In this document: in pieces, positions 5,830-14,090 of the stretch | Numbering within the stretch: the first letter of the stretch is position 1 | Layout: each line of letters starts with the position of its first letter | DNA from: Marinitoga hydrogenitolerans DSM 16785 | Lineage (GTDB): Bacteria > Thermotogota > Thermotogae > Petrotogales > Petrotogaceae | DNA: 36,287 nt | Assembly (NCBI RefSeq): GCF_900129175.1 | Contig: NZ_FQUI01000021.1 | Location: 1-36,287, forward strand | Reading direction: 5' to 3' | Made by a program: the position numbers and the translations under genes | Notes under the pieces: model-generated | The model's input: the letters and a program-made list of their open reading frames with translations, nothing else | Told to the model about the DNA's origin: nothing | Databases searched by the model: none

Positions 5830-7072
5830 AAATTTAGCTGAAAAAATTTTAAGTGAGCATGTGGGACGAGATGTTGTTCCTGGTGAAATAATTGTTGCAG
5901 ATGTTGATTTAGCTTTTGTTCAAGATGGCACAGGACCTTTAACTGTTGATCAATTTAATTATTTAAACTTTGATGATGTGAAAATTAAATCTTTTGTTTT
6001 TATAGATCATGCTTCACCTAGTCCAAGAAAAGAATTATCAAACACGCAAACCAAATTAAGAAATTTCTGCAAAAAAACTTCTGCTAATATATATGATATT
6101 GGAGAAGGAATCTCACATCAAATCGTAGCTGAAAAACATGCTAAACCAGGTGATATTGTGGTAGGAGCTGATTCTCATTCTTGTACGGCTGGCGCATTAG
6201 GGGCTTTTGCTACAGGAATGGGTTCAACTGATATTGCTCTAGCTTATGGCTTAGGAAAGGTCTGGTTAAAAGTTCCTAATTCATTTAAAATTATATTAAA
6301 TGGAAAATTACCTTTTGGTGTATATGCAAAAGATATTATTTTATATTTAATCGGAATGATCGGTGCAGATGGTGCAACATATAAAGCTTTAGAATTTGCA
6401 GGTGACGGAGTTAAAAATTTATCCATGGAATCACGCTTAACCATATCTAATATGGCTGTAGAGGCTGGTGCTAAAGTGGGATTATTTCCTACTGATGAAA
6501 TAACTAAAGAATATTTAAAATCACAAGGTAGAGAAAAGGATTTTAAAGAATTATCTCCTGATGAAGATGCTAAATATGAAAAAATTATTGAAATAGATGT
6601 ATCAAAAATCGAACCACAAATCGCATTTCCTCATACAGTAGACAACACAAAGAACATTAAAGAAGCTATTGGAATAAAAATAGACCAAGTTTATATCGGA
6701 ACATGTACAAACGGAAGAATTGAAGATTTAAGAGTAGTTGCTTCAATATTAAAAGGAAAAAGAAAAGCAAAAGATGTTAGATTAATTATTGCTCCTGCTT
6801 CTAAAGATGTATACTTACAAGCATTAAAAGAAGGTCTAATAAACATATTTATAGAAACTGGCGCAACAATTTTACCTCCAGGTTGCGGCCCATGTGTTGG
6901 TGTTCATGCTGGTGTTCCAGCAGATGGAGAAAAATTATTATCCACACAAAACAGAAACTTTCACGGTAGAGCTGGTAATCCAAATTCAGAAATCTATTTA
7001 TCTTCTCCTGCCGTGGCAGCAGCAACAGCCATTACAGGATATATCACTGATCCAAGGGAGGTGTTGAAATGA
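5822..7072 (+). CDS. Aconitase/LeuC-type hydro-lyase, large subunit
   Basis: This 416-residue large subunit belongs to the two-subunit aconitase/homoaconitase/isopropylmalate dehydratase family. The three cysteines that hold the [4Fe-4S] cluster are C295 in GTCTNGR and C355 and C358 in GCGPCVGVH. DSHSCTAGALGAFATGMGSTDIA is the typical substrate-side signature. The ATG at 5822 is preferred over an in-frame TTG at 5813 that touches the AAAGGAG. By sequence it looks LeuC-like. Its position between citrate synthase and isocitrate dehydrogenase genes indicates citrate to isocitrate isomerisation. It overlaps its small subunit gene by ATGA. A leucine-pathway role is the main alternative. Confidence 0.88.
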   Translation: MGKNLAEKILSEHVGRDVVPGEIIVADVDLAFVQDGTGPLTVDQFNYLNFDDVKIKSFVFIDHASPSPRKELSNTQTKLRNFCKKTSANIYDIGEGISHQIVAEKHAKPGDIVVGADSHSCTAGALGAFATGMGSTDIALAYGLGKVWLKVPNSFKIILNGKLPFGVYAKDIILYLIGMIGADGATYKALEFAGDGVKNLSMESRLTISNMAVEAGAKVGLFPTDEITKEYLKSQGREKDFKELSPDEDAKYEKIIEIDVSKIEPQIAFPHTVDNTKNIKEAIGIKIDQVYIGTCTNGRIEDLRVVASILKGKRKAKDVRLIIAPASKDVYLQALKEGLINIFIETGATILPPGCGPCVGVHAGVPADGEKLLSTQNRNFHGRAGNPNSEIYLSSPAVAAATAITGYITDPREVLK

Positions 7073-7569
7073 TATTAAAAGGGAGAGTTTGGAGATTTGG
7101 TGACAATATTTCTACAGATCATATAGCTCCTGGAAGATATTTCCATTTGCGCTCTAATCTCAAAGAACTGGCAAAACATGTCTTAGAAGATGCAAGGGAA
7201 GATTTTGCGCAAAAAATTGAAAAAGGGGATATTATTGTTGGAGGGCAAAATTTCGGATTAGGTTCTTCAAGAGAACATGCTCCAAGAATTATTAAAGTTG
7301 CTGGAATTTCATGTGTCATAGCAAAATCCTTTGCCAGAATTTTTTATAGAAATTCTATCAATATAGGATTACCTGTAATTGAATTAAAAGAAATCGATGA
7401 GATAAATGAGGGGGATATATTAGAAATAGATACAGAAAAAGGTATTATCAAAAATATAACTCAAGAAAAAATATATACATTTATCCCTTTTCCAAAATTT
7501 ATAAATTCAATATTAGAAATTGGTGGTATTGATGAATATATAAAAAAATATGGGAATTATGGTGTGTGA
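7069..7569 (+). CDS. Aconitase/LeuD-type hydro-lyase, small (swivel) subunit
   Basis: This 166-residue swivelling-domain subunit pairs with the preceding gene product. The substrate-recognition loop is GQNFGLGSSREHAPRI, followed by AKSFARIFYRNSINIGLP, which are strong hallmarks of LeuD/aconitase C-domains. The start overlaps the large-subunit stop (ATGA), as expected for equimolar subunits. Length is normal for the family. The loop that distinguishes substrates (YLRL in isopropylmalate dehydratases) appears here as YFHLRSNLK, so substrate choice cannot be settled from sequence. Operon context supports aconitase activity. Confidence 0.9.
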   Translation: MILKGRVWRFGDNISTDHIAPGRYFHLRSNLKELAKHVLEDAREDFAQKIEKGDIIVGGQNFGLGSSREHAPRIIKVAGISCVIAKSFARIFYRNSINIGLPVIELKEIDEINEGDILEIDTEKGIIKNITQEKIYTFIPFPKFINSILEIGGIDEYIKKYGNYGV

Positions 7570-7573
7570 TAAT

Positions 7574-8353
7574 ATGAATATTGGAATAATAGGTGTCGGA
7601 AATATAGGTGGTATGATTTTAGACACGTTATATAATGAAAAAAATAATTTTAATATAATTAATAGAACAAGATCAAAAATAAAAAAATATGAAAATATAA
7701 AAAATATTACTATTTGTAAATCAATAAAAGATGTTTATAAAAATTCTAAATTTATCTTTATTGCAGTAAAACCTCAACATATCGATGAAGTCTTTGAAGA
7801 AATTTCTAAAATTGAAGAAAAAGAAAATTACATAATAAGTACTGCTGCTGGAAAAGAATTAAAAGAAATCACTGAAAAAACAGGAAAAAGTAATGTTGTA
7901 AGAATAATGCCTACAATAGTCTCAAAAATAGGAAAAGGTGTAACTGCTATTACCTTTAGTCAAGCAATAGAAAAAGATATAAAAAAGGAAATTATAGAAT
8001 TGATGAAACCACTTGGAAAAATGTTAGAGTTAGAAGAAGAAAAGTTTGATGCTTTTACTATATTAAATAGCAGCGGACCTGCTTTCGTTGCTTTTATACT
8101 TGAAAGTTTTATAGAAGGTGCTATAAACATAGGACTACATGCTGAAACTGCTAAAGATATTGTTTTAAAAACATTTGAAGGTTCAATTAAATTCATAGAA
8201 AAAGAAAACATTGAACTATCAGAATTAAAATACAAAGTTTCATCACCTGGTGGCGTTACTATAAAAGGATTATACGAACTCGAACAAAAGGGTGTGAAAG
8301 GCGCTATTATGAAATCAGTATATGAATCATATTTAAAAAACAAAAAATTGTGA
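7574..8353 (+). CDS. proC: Pyrroline-5-carboxylate reductase
   Basis: This 259-residue enzyme makes the last step of proline synthesis (pyrroline-5-carboxylate + NAD(P)H to proline). The N-terminal Rossmann motif is MNIGIIGVGNIGG, and the C-terminal helical dimerisation domain carries SSGPAFVAFILESFIEGAINIGL and SSPGGVTIKGLYELEQKGVKGA, both typical of ProC. The ATG at 7574 places the Rossmann strand at the N-terminus and is preferred over an upstream ATG at 7550 inside the preceding gene. The gap to the small aconitase subunit is 4 nt, so the genes are co-transcribed. Confidence 0.93.
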   Translation: MNIGIIGVGNIGGMILDTLYNEKNNFNIINRTRSKIKKYENIKNITICKSIKDVYKNSKFIFIAVKPQHIDEVFEEISKIEEKENYIISTAAGKELKEITEKTGKSNVVRIMPTIVSKIGKGVTAITFSQAIEKDIKKEIIELMKPLGKMLELEEEKFDAFTILNSSGPAFVAFILESFIEGAINIGLHAETAKDIVLKTFEGSIKFIEKENIELSELKYKVSSPGGVTIKGLYELEQKGVKGAIMKSVYESYLKNKKL

Positions 8354-8362
8354 GGTGAAAAA

Positions 8363-9607
8363 GTGAGTGAATTACTTGATAAAGCCAAAAAAATAAAAAA
8401 AGCCTCTGAAATCTTAAAAAAAATGAATGCTGCAGAAAAAAATAAGACTATTATGGAAATAGCTAAAGAAATTAAAAAAAATAAAGATTACATACTCAAA
8501 GAAAACCAAAAAGATGTTTTATTAGCAGAAAAAAAAGGATTAAAAAAATCGTTAGTTGATAGATTAGTTTTAAATGAAAAAAGAATTCAGGGAATGATTA
8601 ATGCTTGTAATACTGTAATTAATTTAAAAGATCCTGTTGGAGAAATATTCGATTCTTTTTTAAGAGATGATGGATTAAGAATTAGTAAAGTAAGAGTACC
8701 TTTAGGCGTTATAGGAATAATTTATGAATCTAGACCTAATGTCACATTGGAAGCCACTATATTATCATTAAAATCTGGAAATACTGTATTATTAAGAGGT
8801 GGTTCTGATGCTATAAATTCAAATAAAGCTATAGTTAAAACCATTAAAAGTGGATTAAAAAAATCCAACATACCTGAAAGTGTCATTGAAATAATAGAAG
8901 ACACGAATAGAGATATTGTAAATGAAATGCTAAAATTAAATGATTATATAGATTTAATTATACCAAGAGGTGGTAAAGGGTTAATAGATTTTGTTGTAAA
9001 AAATGCAACTGTTCCTGTTTTAGAAACCGGTGTTGGAATTTGCCATATATTCGTTGATGAATCTGCAGATATAAAAAAATCTATAGATATCATAGATAAT
9101 GCTAAAACACAGCGACCTGGCACATGTAATACTGTTGAAACTGTTTTAATACACAAAAATATAGCCGAAAAAATATTGCCTGGTTTAAAAAACAGGTTAG
9201 AAGAAAAAAATGTAGAAATACGCGGCTGTGAAGAAACTTTAAAAATAATCAATGTTAAAAAAGCAACTGAAGAAGACTGGAAAACAGAATATCTTGATCT
9301 AATTTTATCAATTAAAATTGTAAACGAAATAGACGAAGCTATTAATCATATAAAAACATATTCAACAGGGCATTCAGAATCTATTCTAACAGAAAATTAT
9401 TTTAACGCAATGAAATTTATAAACGAAATAGATTCAGCTGCTGTATACATAAATGCTTCAACAAGGTTTACAGATGGGGGGGAATTCGGACTTGGCGCAG
9501 AAATGGGGATAAGCACTCAAAAAATGCATGCAAGAGGCCCTGTAGGATTAAAAGAATTAACAACGTACAAATATTTAATTTTTGGAAATTATAACGTGAG
9601 GGAATAA
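8363..9607 (+). CDS. proA: Gamma-glutamyl phosphate reductase
   Basis: This 414-residue enzyme reduces glutamyl 5-phosphate to glutamate semialdehyde with NADPH. It belongs to the aldehyde dehydrogenase superfamily. The catalytic cysteine is C255 in RPGTCNTVET. The cofactor region includes GVIGIIYESRPNVT and LRGGSDAINSN, and the C-terminal FTDGGEFGLGAEMGISTQK is a ProA signature. The GTG start at 8363 follows GAGGTG (8352-8357). The gene sits between proC and proB; the order proC-proA-proB differs from the common proB-proA. Confidence 0.95.
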   Translation: MSELLDKAKKIKKASEILKKMNAAEKNKTIMEIAKEIKKNKDYILKENQKDVLLAEKKGLKKSLVDRLVLNEKRIQGMINACNTVINLKDPVGEIFDSFLRDDGLRISKVRVPLGVIGIIYESRPNVTLEATILSLKSGNTVLLRGGSDAINSNKAIVKTIKSGLKKSNIPESVIEIIEDTNRDIVNEMLKLNDYIDLIIPRGGKGLIDFVVKNATVPVLETGVGICHIFVDESADIKKSIDIIDNAKTQRPGTCNTVETVLIHKNIAEKILPGLKNRLEEKNVEIRGCEETLKIINVKKATEEDWKTEYLDLILSIKIVNEIDEAINHIKTYSTGHSESILTENYFNAMKFINEIDSAAVYINASTRFTDGGEFGLGAEMGISTQKMHARGPVGLKELTTYKYLIFGNYNVRE

Positions 9608-9608
9608 T

Positions 9609-10655
9609 ATGGAAAAAATTGTTATAAAAATAGGTAGCAATCTTCTTATAAAAAATAATGAAATTAATAAAAGATTTATAATTAATTTAAGTTCTATAAT
9701 TTCGACTTTAATCGACGGAGGAAAAAAAATTGTTATTGTATCTTCTGGAGCAAATGCAGCTGGATTAAAATATTTAAATTTACACCCTTTAAAAAGCTTA
9801 TCACAAAAACAAGCGTTATGTGCTGTTGGGCAGGTTCAATTGATGAAAATATACGAACAGGCTTTCAACTTTTATAATAAAAAAATAGCACAAATATTAT
9901 TAACAAGAGATGATTTTTCTAACAGATATAGATTTTTAAATTTAAAAAACACTCTTATAGGTTTAAACCAATTAAATATTATTCCTATAATAAATGAAAA
10001 TGATACTATATCAATTGAAGAAATTAAATTTGGAGATAATGATTTACTTTCAGCTTATTTCGCTGTTGGTTGGGGTGCTGATGGATTAATAATATTAACT
10101 TCTGTTGATGGAATTTATGATAAAAATGGCGAGATAATTGATGAATACAACGATTCTATAAACTTATTAAAATTAAAGAAAACTTCATTTGGAACTGGAG
10201 GAATTAATTCAAAAATATCTGCAGGAAAAATGGCTTCATATTCAGGAATAAAGACATGTATATGTAATGGAAATTATTTAGAAAATATTAAAAAATTTAG
10301 TTCAGGTGAAAATCCCGGAACTATTTTTCTACCAAATAAAAAGATGAAAAACAAAAAAGCATGGATAGCTTTTCTTTCAAAAAGCAAGGGGAAAATATAT
10401 GTTAATGAAGGTGCAAAAGATGCGATCTTAAAAAGGAAAAGCTTATTACCTGTTGGTATTGAAAAAATTGAAGGCGATTTCACAAAGGGAGATCCTGTTA
10501 ATATTTTTTTCAAAAATAAATTAATCGCTAAAGGTTTAGTCAATTTCACAAAAGATGAAATCGTTTCTTTAAAGGGTAAAAAAAGTAATGAAATATTAAA
10601 GGATTTTGATTATGAAGAGTTTATTCATGCTGATAATCTGGTTATTATGAATTGA
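9609..10655 (+). CDS. proB: Glutamate 5-kinase with PUA domain
   Basis: This 348-residue kinase phosphorylates glutamate, the first committed step of proline synthesis. The amino-acid-kinase fold is seen in IVIKIGSNLLI, IVSSGANAAG, QALCAVGQVQLMKIYEQ, INENDTISIEEIKFGDNDLLSA and GTGGINSKISAGKMA. A PUA domain occupies roughly residues 255-345. Feedback inhibition by proline is usual for the family. The start is one nt after the proA stop, with GAGGGA inside the proA end as ribosome site. The enzyme would be controlled both by this feedback (family knowledge) and by the proline codons of the leader (inference). Confidence 0.94.
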   Translation: MEKIVIKIGSNLLIKNNEINKRFIINLSSIISTLIDGGKKIVIVSSGANAAGLKYLNLHPLKSLSQKQALCAVGQVQLMKIYEQAFNFYNKKIAQILLTRDDFSNRYRFLNLKNTLIGLNQLNIIPIINENDTISIEEIKFGDNDLLSAYFAVGWGADGLIILTSVDGIYDKNGEIIDEYNDSINLLKLKKTSFGTGGINSKISAGKMASYSGIKTCICNGNYLENIKKFSSGENPGTIFLPNKKMKNKKAWIAFLSKSKGKIYVNEGAKDAILKRKSLLPVGIEKIEGDFTKGDPVNIFFKNKLIAKGLVNFTKDEIVSLKGKKSNEILKDFDYEEFIHADNLVIMN

Positions 10656-10667
10656 GAGGTGAAGAAA

Positions 10668-11792
10668 ATGGAAACTATAACAATATTATATATAGAAGGC
10701 GATGGAATAGGTCCATACATAATGAATGCTTCTATAAATGTTTGGAATAAAGCCGTTGATTATGTTTATTCAGGAAAAAAGAAAATTATATGGAAAGAAA
10801 TTTATGCTGGAAAAAAGGCCTTAAAAAAATTTGGTTCTCTTTTACCAGATGAAACACTTAACCTATTGAAAGCATACAAAGTTGGAATAAAAGGTCCTCT
10901 TGAAACACCTGTGGGAAGCGGTCATAGAAGCTTAAATGTCACATTAAGACAAACTTTAGATCTTTACGCATGTATAAGACCTGTAAAATACATTAAAGGT
11001 ATTGAAGCTCCTGTGAAAAATCCAGAAGACGTTGATATAATAATTTTTAGAGAAAATACAGAAGATGTTTATGCTGGTATTGAATGGGAAGAAAACTCAA
11101 AAGAAAGCGAAGAAATAATTAATTTTTTAAAAGAGCGTTTTAGAATAAAATTAAACAAATCTGCAATAGGTATAAAACCCATTAGCGAGTTTAAAACCAA
11201 AAGATTAATGAAAAAAGCAATTAAATATGCCATTGAGAACAATAGAAAAAAAATAACCATAGTTCACAAGGGGAATATTATGAAATATACTGAAGGAGCT
11301 TTTAGAAAATGGTGTTATGAGGTTTCAGATGAATTTAAAAAATCATTAGATGAAAATCAAATAGAAATAAATGACGTTATTGCTGACAATATGTTCCAAC
11401 AACTATTAATTAATCCTAAAAATTATGATATTTTAATAACTCCTAACCTAAATGGAGATTATTTATCAGATGCTGCAGCAGCACAAGTTGGAGGAATTGG
11501 AATAGTTCCTGGCGCTAATATCGGAGATAACATTGCATTATTTGAACCGACCCACGGAACGGCACCTGGAATTAAAAATCCAGAAATGGCTAATCCAACT
11601 TCACTTATTTTATCCGGAGTTATGATGCTAGAATATATCGGATTTTCAGAGGCTGCTAATGTAATAAGAAATTCACTCGAAAAAGCCATTTTAGAAGGAT
11701 ATGTTACTCAAGATATATCAAAAAATCCAGAAAAAGCTCTTTCAACAAAAGAGTTTACCAACAAAATAATAGAATATTTTTCTAAAAATTAA
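10668..11792 (+). CDS. icd: Isocitrate dehydrogenase
   Basis: This 374-residue enzyme converts isocitrate to 2-oxoglutarate. LETPVGSGHRSLNVTLRQ, with Ser88 at the substrate site, and IIFRENTEDVYAGIEW closely resemble E. coli Icd. Later motifs include ITPNLNGDYLSDAAAAQVGGIG and EPTHGTAPGIKNPE. The residues after HGTAP are Gly-Ile, where NADP-dependent Icd has Lys-Tyr, so NAD use is plausible. The ATG at 10668 has a GAGAGGTG site 7 nt upstream; an in-frame GTG at 10659 lies inside that site. It is the last gene of the operon and supplies the precursor for glutamate and hence proline. Isopropylmalate or homoisocitrate dehydrogenase is less likely given the Icd-specific substrate loop. Confidence 0.9.
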   Translation: METITILYIEGDGIGPYIMNASINVWNKAVDYVYSGKKKIIWKEIYAGKKALKKFGSLLPDETLNLLKAYKVGIKGPLETPVGSGHRSLNVTLRQTLDLYACIRPVKYIKGIEAPVKNPEDVDIIIFRENTEDVYAGIEWEENSKESEEIINFLKERFRIKLNKSAIGIKPISEFKTKRLMKKAIKYAIENNRKKITIVHKGNIMKYTEGAFRKWCYEVSDEFKKSLDENQIEINDVIADNMFQQLLINPKNYDILITPNLNGDYLSDAAAAQVGGIGIVPGANIGDNIALFEPTHGTAPGIKNPEMANPTSLILSGVMMLEYIGFSEAANVIRNSLEKAILEGYVTQDISKNPEKALSTKEFTNKIIEYFSKN

Positions 11793-11804
11793 TTACAGCT
11801 AGAT

Positions 11805-11834
11805 AAAGGCACCTTTTTATTAAAAGGTGCCTTT
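11805..11834 (+). terminator. Terminator of the glutamate/proline operon
   Basis: A perfect 13-bp stem (11805-11817 with 11822-11834) has a TATT loop. The trailing T tract is short (CTTTATTTAA), but its position directly after icd and before the next promoter supports the call. Confidence 0.75.
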
Positions 11835-11856
11835 ATTTAATTGAATAGATTTAACT

Positions 11857-11885
11857 TTGTAATAATTATAAAAGTGTGATATAAT
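11857..11885 (+). promoter_or_regulatory. Promoter of the nqr operon
   Basis: TTGTAA (11857-11862) and TATAAT (11880-11885) are 17 bp apart and about 30 nt upstream of the nqrB start. The block TTTGTAATAAT at the -35 recurs in the promoter at 17772. Confidence 0.7.
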
Positions 11886-11915
11886 TTATACAAATAAAAA
11901 AATGGGGGTGGTTAA

Positions 11916-12809
11916 GTGAAAAACACTTTTTTCTTAAAACAGCCTATGATGCGACGAGTTCTGTATGCGTTAACCCCAATTTATTTATTCTCTTTATATT
12001 TCTATGGGGTAAAATTGGTGATTTTAAGTATTGTAGTTTTTGCAGGAGGTATTTTAACAGAATATATCATGGAAAAACGCGTGAATAAAAAAGTTTCAGA
12101 AGCCGTTTTGGTAACTTCTTTGCTATTTGTATTATCCTTACCTCCATTAACTCCATGGTGGATAGCTTTAACAGGAATAATTTTTGGGGTATTATTTGGA
12201 AAAGAAGTTTTTGGTGGATTTGGAAGAAACCCTTTCAATCCAGCTATAGTGGGAAGATTATTTATTTATATTACATTTCCCAATATAATGACATATGGTT
12301 GGATGGAACCTGGAAATTTTGGTATTAACGCAATAACAACTGCAACACCTTTAAAATTAATGAGAAGTGGTGAAGGTATATTTGATGTATTTAAAATGTT
12401 TTTTGGATTTAGAGCTGGATCAATAGGGGAGAGTTTTATTTTTTTAATAATACTTGCTGCAATTTATCTTATTTACACAAAAACTGCTAGTTGGAAAATT
12501 ATTTTATCAACCTTTTTTAGTGCTACTATTTTAACCTACCTTTTTTATTTTTCAGGTTTTATAAACTATCCTATTCAATTTTTACTATCTGGTAGTTTGC
12601 TTTTTGTTACGGTATTCATGGCAACAGATCCTATTAGTGCCCCAAAAAACCAAATGGCTCATTGGTATTATGGTATTTTAATTGGTAGTGTAACTGTATT
12701 AATAAGAACTTTTTCTTTATTTCCAGAGGGAACAAGTTTTGCTATTTTATTAGGCAATACTTTTGCACCTTTAATGGATGAACTCATTAAAAATAAGAAA
12801 AAAATATAA
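11916..12809 (+). CDS. nqrB: NqrB/RnfD-type membrane subunit of a sodium-translocating oxidoreductase
   Basis: This 297-residue polytopic membrane protein belongs to the NqrB/RnfD family. The covalent FMN site is seen as TTATPL, with Thr144 the likely phosphoester-linked residue. The family blocks FGGFGRNPFNPAIVGR and FMATDPISAPKN are present. It is much shorter than a typical NqrB (about 415 residues) and nearer to RnfD length, so this gene alone does not decide between the two. The downstream subunits look like Nqr. The GTG start at 11916 follows GGGGGTGG. It would conduct sodium (or protons) and pass electrons across the membrane. Confidence 0.82.
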   Translation: MKNTFFLKQPMMRRVLYALTPIYLFSLYFYGVKLVILSIVVFAGGILTEYIMEKRVNKKVSEAVLVTSLLFVLSLPPLTPWWIALTGIIFGVLFGKEVFGGFGRNPFNPAIVGRLFIYITFPNIMTYGWMEPGNFGINAITTATPLKLMRSGEGIFDVFKMFFGFRAGSIGESFIFLIILAAIYLIYTKTASWKIILSTFFSATILTYLFYFSGFINYPIQFLLSGSLLFVTVFMATDPISAPKNQMAHWYYGILIGSVTVLIRTFSLFPEGTSFAILLGNTFAPLMDELIKNKKKI

Positions 12810-12821
12810 GGGGGAATTTTA

Positions 12822-12881
12822 ATGAACAATTTAAAATCTTTTTTTGACAAATCATGTCAAAAAAAGAAGGTGAAAAAATGA
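12822..12881 (+). CDS. Possible 19-aa upstream ORF coupled to nqrC
   Basis: After the nqrB stop, GGGGGAATTTTA is followed by an ATG at 12822 that opens a 19-codon frame (MNNLKSFFDKSCQKKKVKK). Its TGA (12879-12881) overlaps the nqrC start as ATGA. A perfect 11-bp inverted repeat lies inside it. It looks like a translated leader that opens the nqrC ribosome site by coupling. Whether a peptide accumulates is unknown. Confidence 0.5.
   Translation: MNNLKSFFDKSCQKKKVKK
12839..12865 (+). promoter_or_regulatory. Hairpin in front of the nqrC ribosome site
   Basis: TTTTTTTGACA (12839-12849) and TGTCAAAAAAA (12855-12865) form a perfect 11-bp stem with a 5-nt loop, ending one base before GAAGGTG, the nqrC ribosome site. 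It is not terminator-like because no T tract follows. Confidence 0.55.
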
Positions 12882-13495
12882 AAGATAGTAAATTATATGT
12901 TATTCTATTCACCTTTATTATTTCTTTTATATTTGTTTTTATACTCGCCTTAGCAAATGAACTAACTAAAGAAAAAGTTAAAATAAATGAAGAATTGTTT
13001 CAAAGAAAAGCAATTTTATCTGCAATGGGAATAGAATATAAAGATGATAATGATGCTTATAACATTTTCAACGAAAAAATAAAAGTAAAAAAAGTAAATG
13101 GTATAGAATTATATACTTCAAATGTTGATGGAAATGATGTTTATGCTGTTATTTTCGTAGGAAATGGTTTATGGAGTACGATTAGAGGCGTTTTAGCTGT
13201 AGATAAAAATTTAACAGAAATAGTGGGAATTGACTTTATTACTCAAAGTGAAACTCCTGGTTTAGGTGGAAGAATAGAAGAAAAATGGTTTAAAGACCAA
13301 TTTAGATTTGAAAAAATAAAAGATGGAAAAATACATATGATTATAGGCGGAATAGGAAAAGGTGACTTTGACCATGAAAATGGAGAATTTGAAGCAATCA
13401 CCGGTGCAACAAGAACTTCTGAATCTGTTGCTTTAATGCTAAATAAATATTTGTCCATATTAAAAGACCTCTTAGGGGGGGATTTAAATGAGTGA
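12878..13495 (+). CDS. nqrC: NqrC/RnfG-type FMN subunit
   Basis: This 205-residue protein has one N-terminal membrane anchor (about residues 5-27) and an extracytoplasmic FMN-binding domain. The flavinylation motif ITGATRTS is near the C-terminus, with Thr178 as the probable FMN acceptor; ApbE-type transferase would be needed and is not in this window. TPGLGGRIEEKWF is a conserved family block. The ATG at 12878 has GAAGGTG six nt upstream; a longer frame from the ATG at 12854 has no ribosome site and starts inside a hairpin. It overlaps nqrD by 8 nt. Confidence 0.85.
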   Translation: MKDSKLYVILFTFIISFIFVFILALANELTKEKVKINEELFQRKAILSAMGIEYKDDNDAYNIFNEKIKVKKVNGIELYTSNVDGNDVYAVIFVGNGLWSTIRGVLAVDKNLTEIVGIDFITQSETPGLGGRIEEKWFKDQFRFEKIKDGKIHMIIGGIGKGDFDHENGEFEAITGATRTSESVALMLNKYLSILKDLLGGDLNE

Positions 13496-14090
13496 ATATA
13501 ACAAAATATTAAAAGAAAACGTATGGTATAACAATCCTGTTTTTGTTCAAATTTTAGGTATTTGTTCTGCTTTAGCTGTAACTAATAATTTAACAAACAC
13601 ATTTATTATGACTATTGCTGTAAGTTTAGTAACAGCTTTTTCAAGTTTAACTGTATCTATTATCAAAGGTCTAATTCCTAGAAAGGTTAGAATGATTGTC
13701 CAAACGTTAATTATTGCTTTTTATGTTATTATTGTTGATATTGTTTTAAGAGCCTATTTACCAGGCATTAGTAAATCTTTAGGTCCATATGTTGGATTAA
13801 TAATTACAAATTGTATTATTATGGGAAGAGCTGAAGGTTTTGCTCAATCAAACGGGCCAATTGTCTCATTTTGGGATGGATTTACTTCTGGAATTGGTTA
13901 TTTAGTAGTATTAATGGTTGTTGCTTTTTTCAGAGAATTATTGGGTTTTGGAACTTTATTTGGTTATAGAGTTTTACCAGAAGGATTTATATCTTGGACT
14001 ATTATGTTAATGGCTCCAAGTGCCTTTTTTATGCTTGCAATTTTCATATGGGTTGCAAAAGGAATAATGTTAAGAAAGGAGGCTAAATAA
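13488..14090 (+). CDS. nqrD: NqrD-type membrane subunit
   Basis: This 200-residue protein has six predicted membrane segments. NPVFVQILGICSALAVT near the N-terminus, LIITNCIIMGRAEGFA in the middle and APSAFFMLAIFIWVAKG at the end match the Vibrio NqrD pattern better than RnfE. The Nqr and Rnf versions are homologous. In the complex, NqrD and NqrE form an inverted-repeat pair that is held to bind an intramembrane iron-sulfur centre. The GGGGGGG ribosome site lies inside the nqrC end; the stop overlaps the nqrE start as TAATG. Confidence 0.88.
   Translation: MSEYNKILKENVWYNNPVFVQILGICSALAVTNNLTNTFIMTIAVSLVTAFSSLTVSIIKGLIPRKVRMIVQTLIIAFYVIIVDIVLRAYLPGISKSLGPYVGLIITNCIIMGRAEGFAQSNGPIVSFWDGFTSGIGYLVVLMVVAFFRELLGFGTLFGYRVLPEGFISWTIMLMAPSAFFMLAIFIWVAKGIMLRKEAK

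Noticed and set aside
12854-12880. nqrC start at the ATG at 12854
   Set aside because: It has no Shine-Dalgarno sequence and lies inside the 11-bp hairpin; the ATG at 12878 has GAAGGTG at good spacing.
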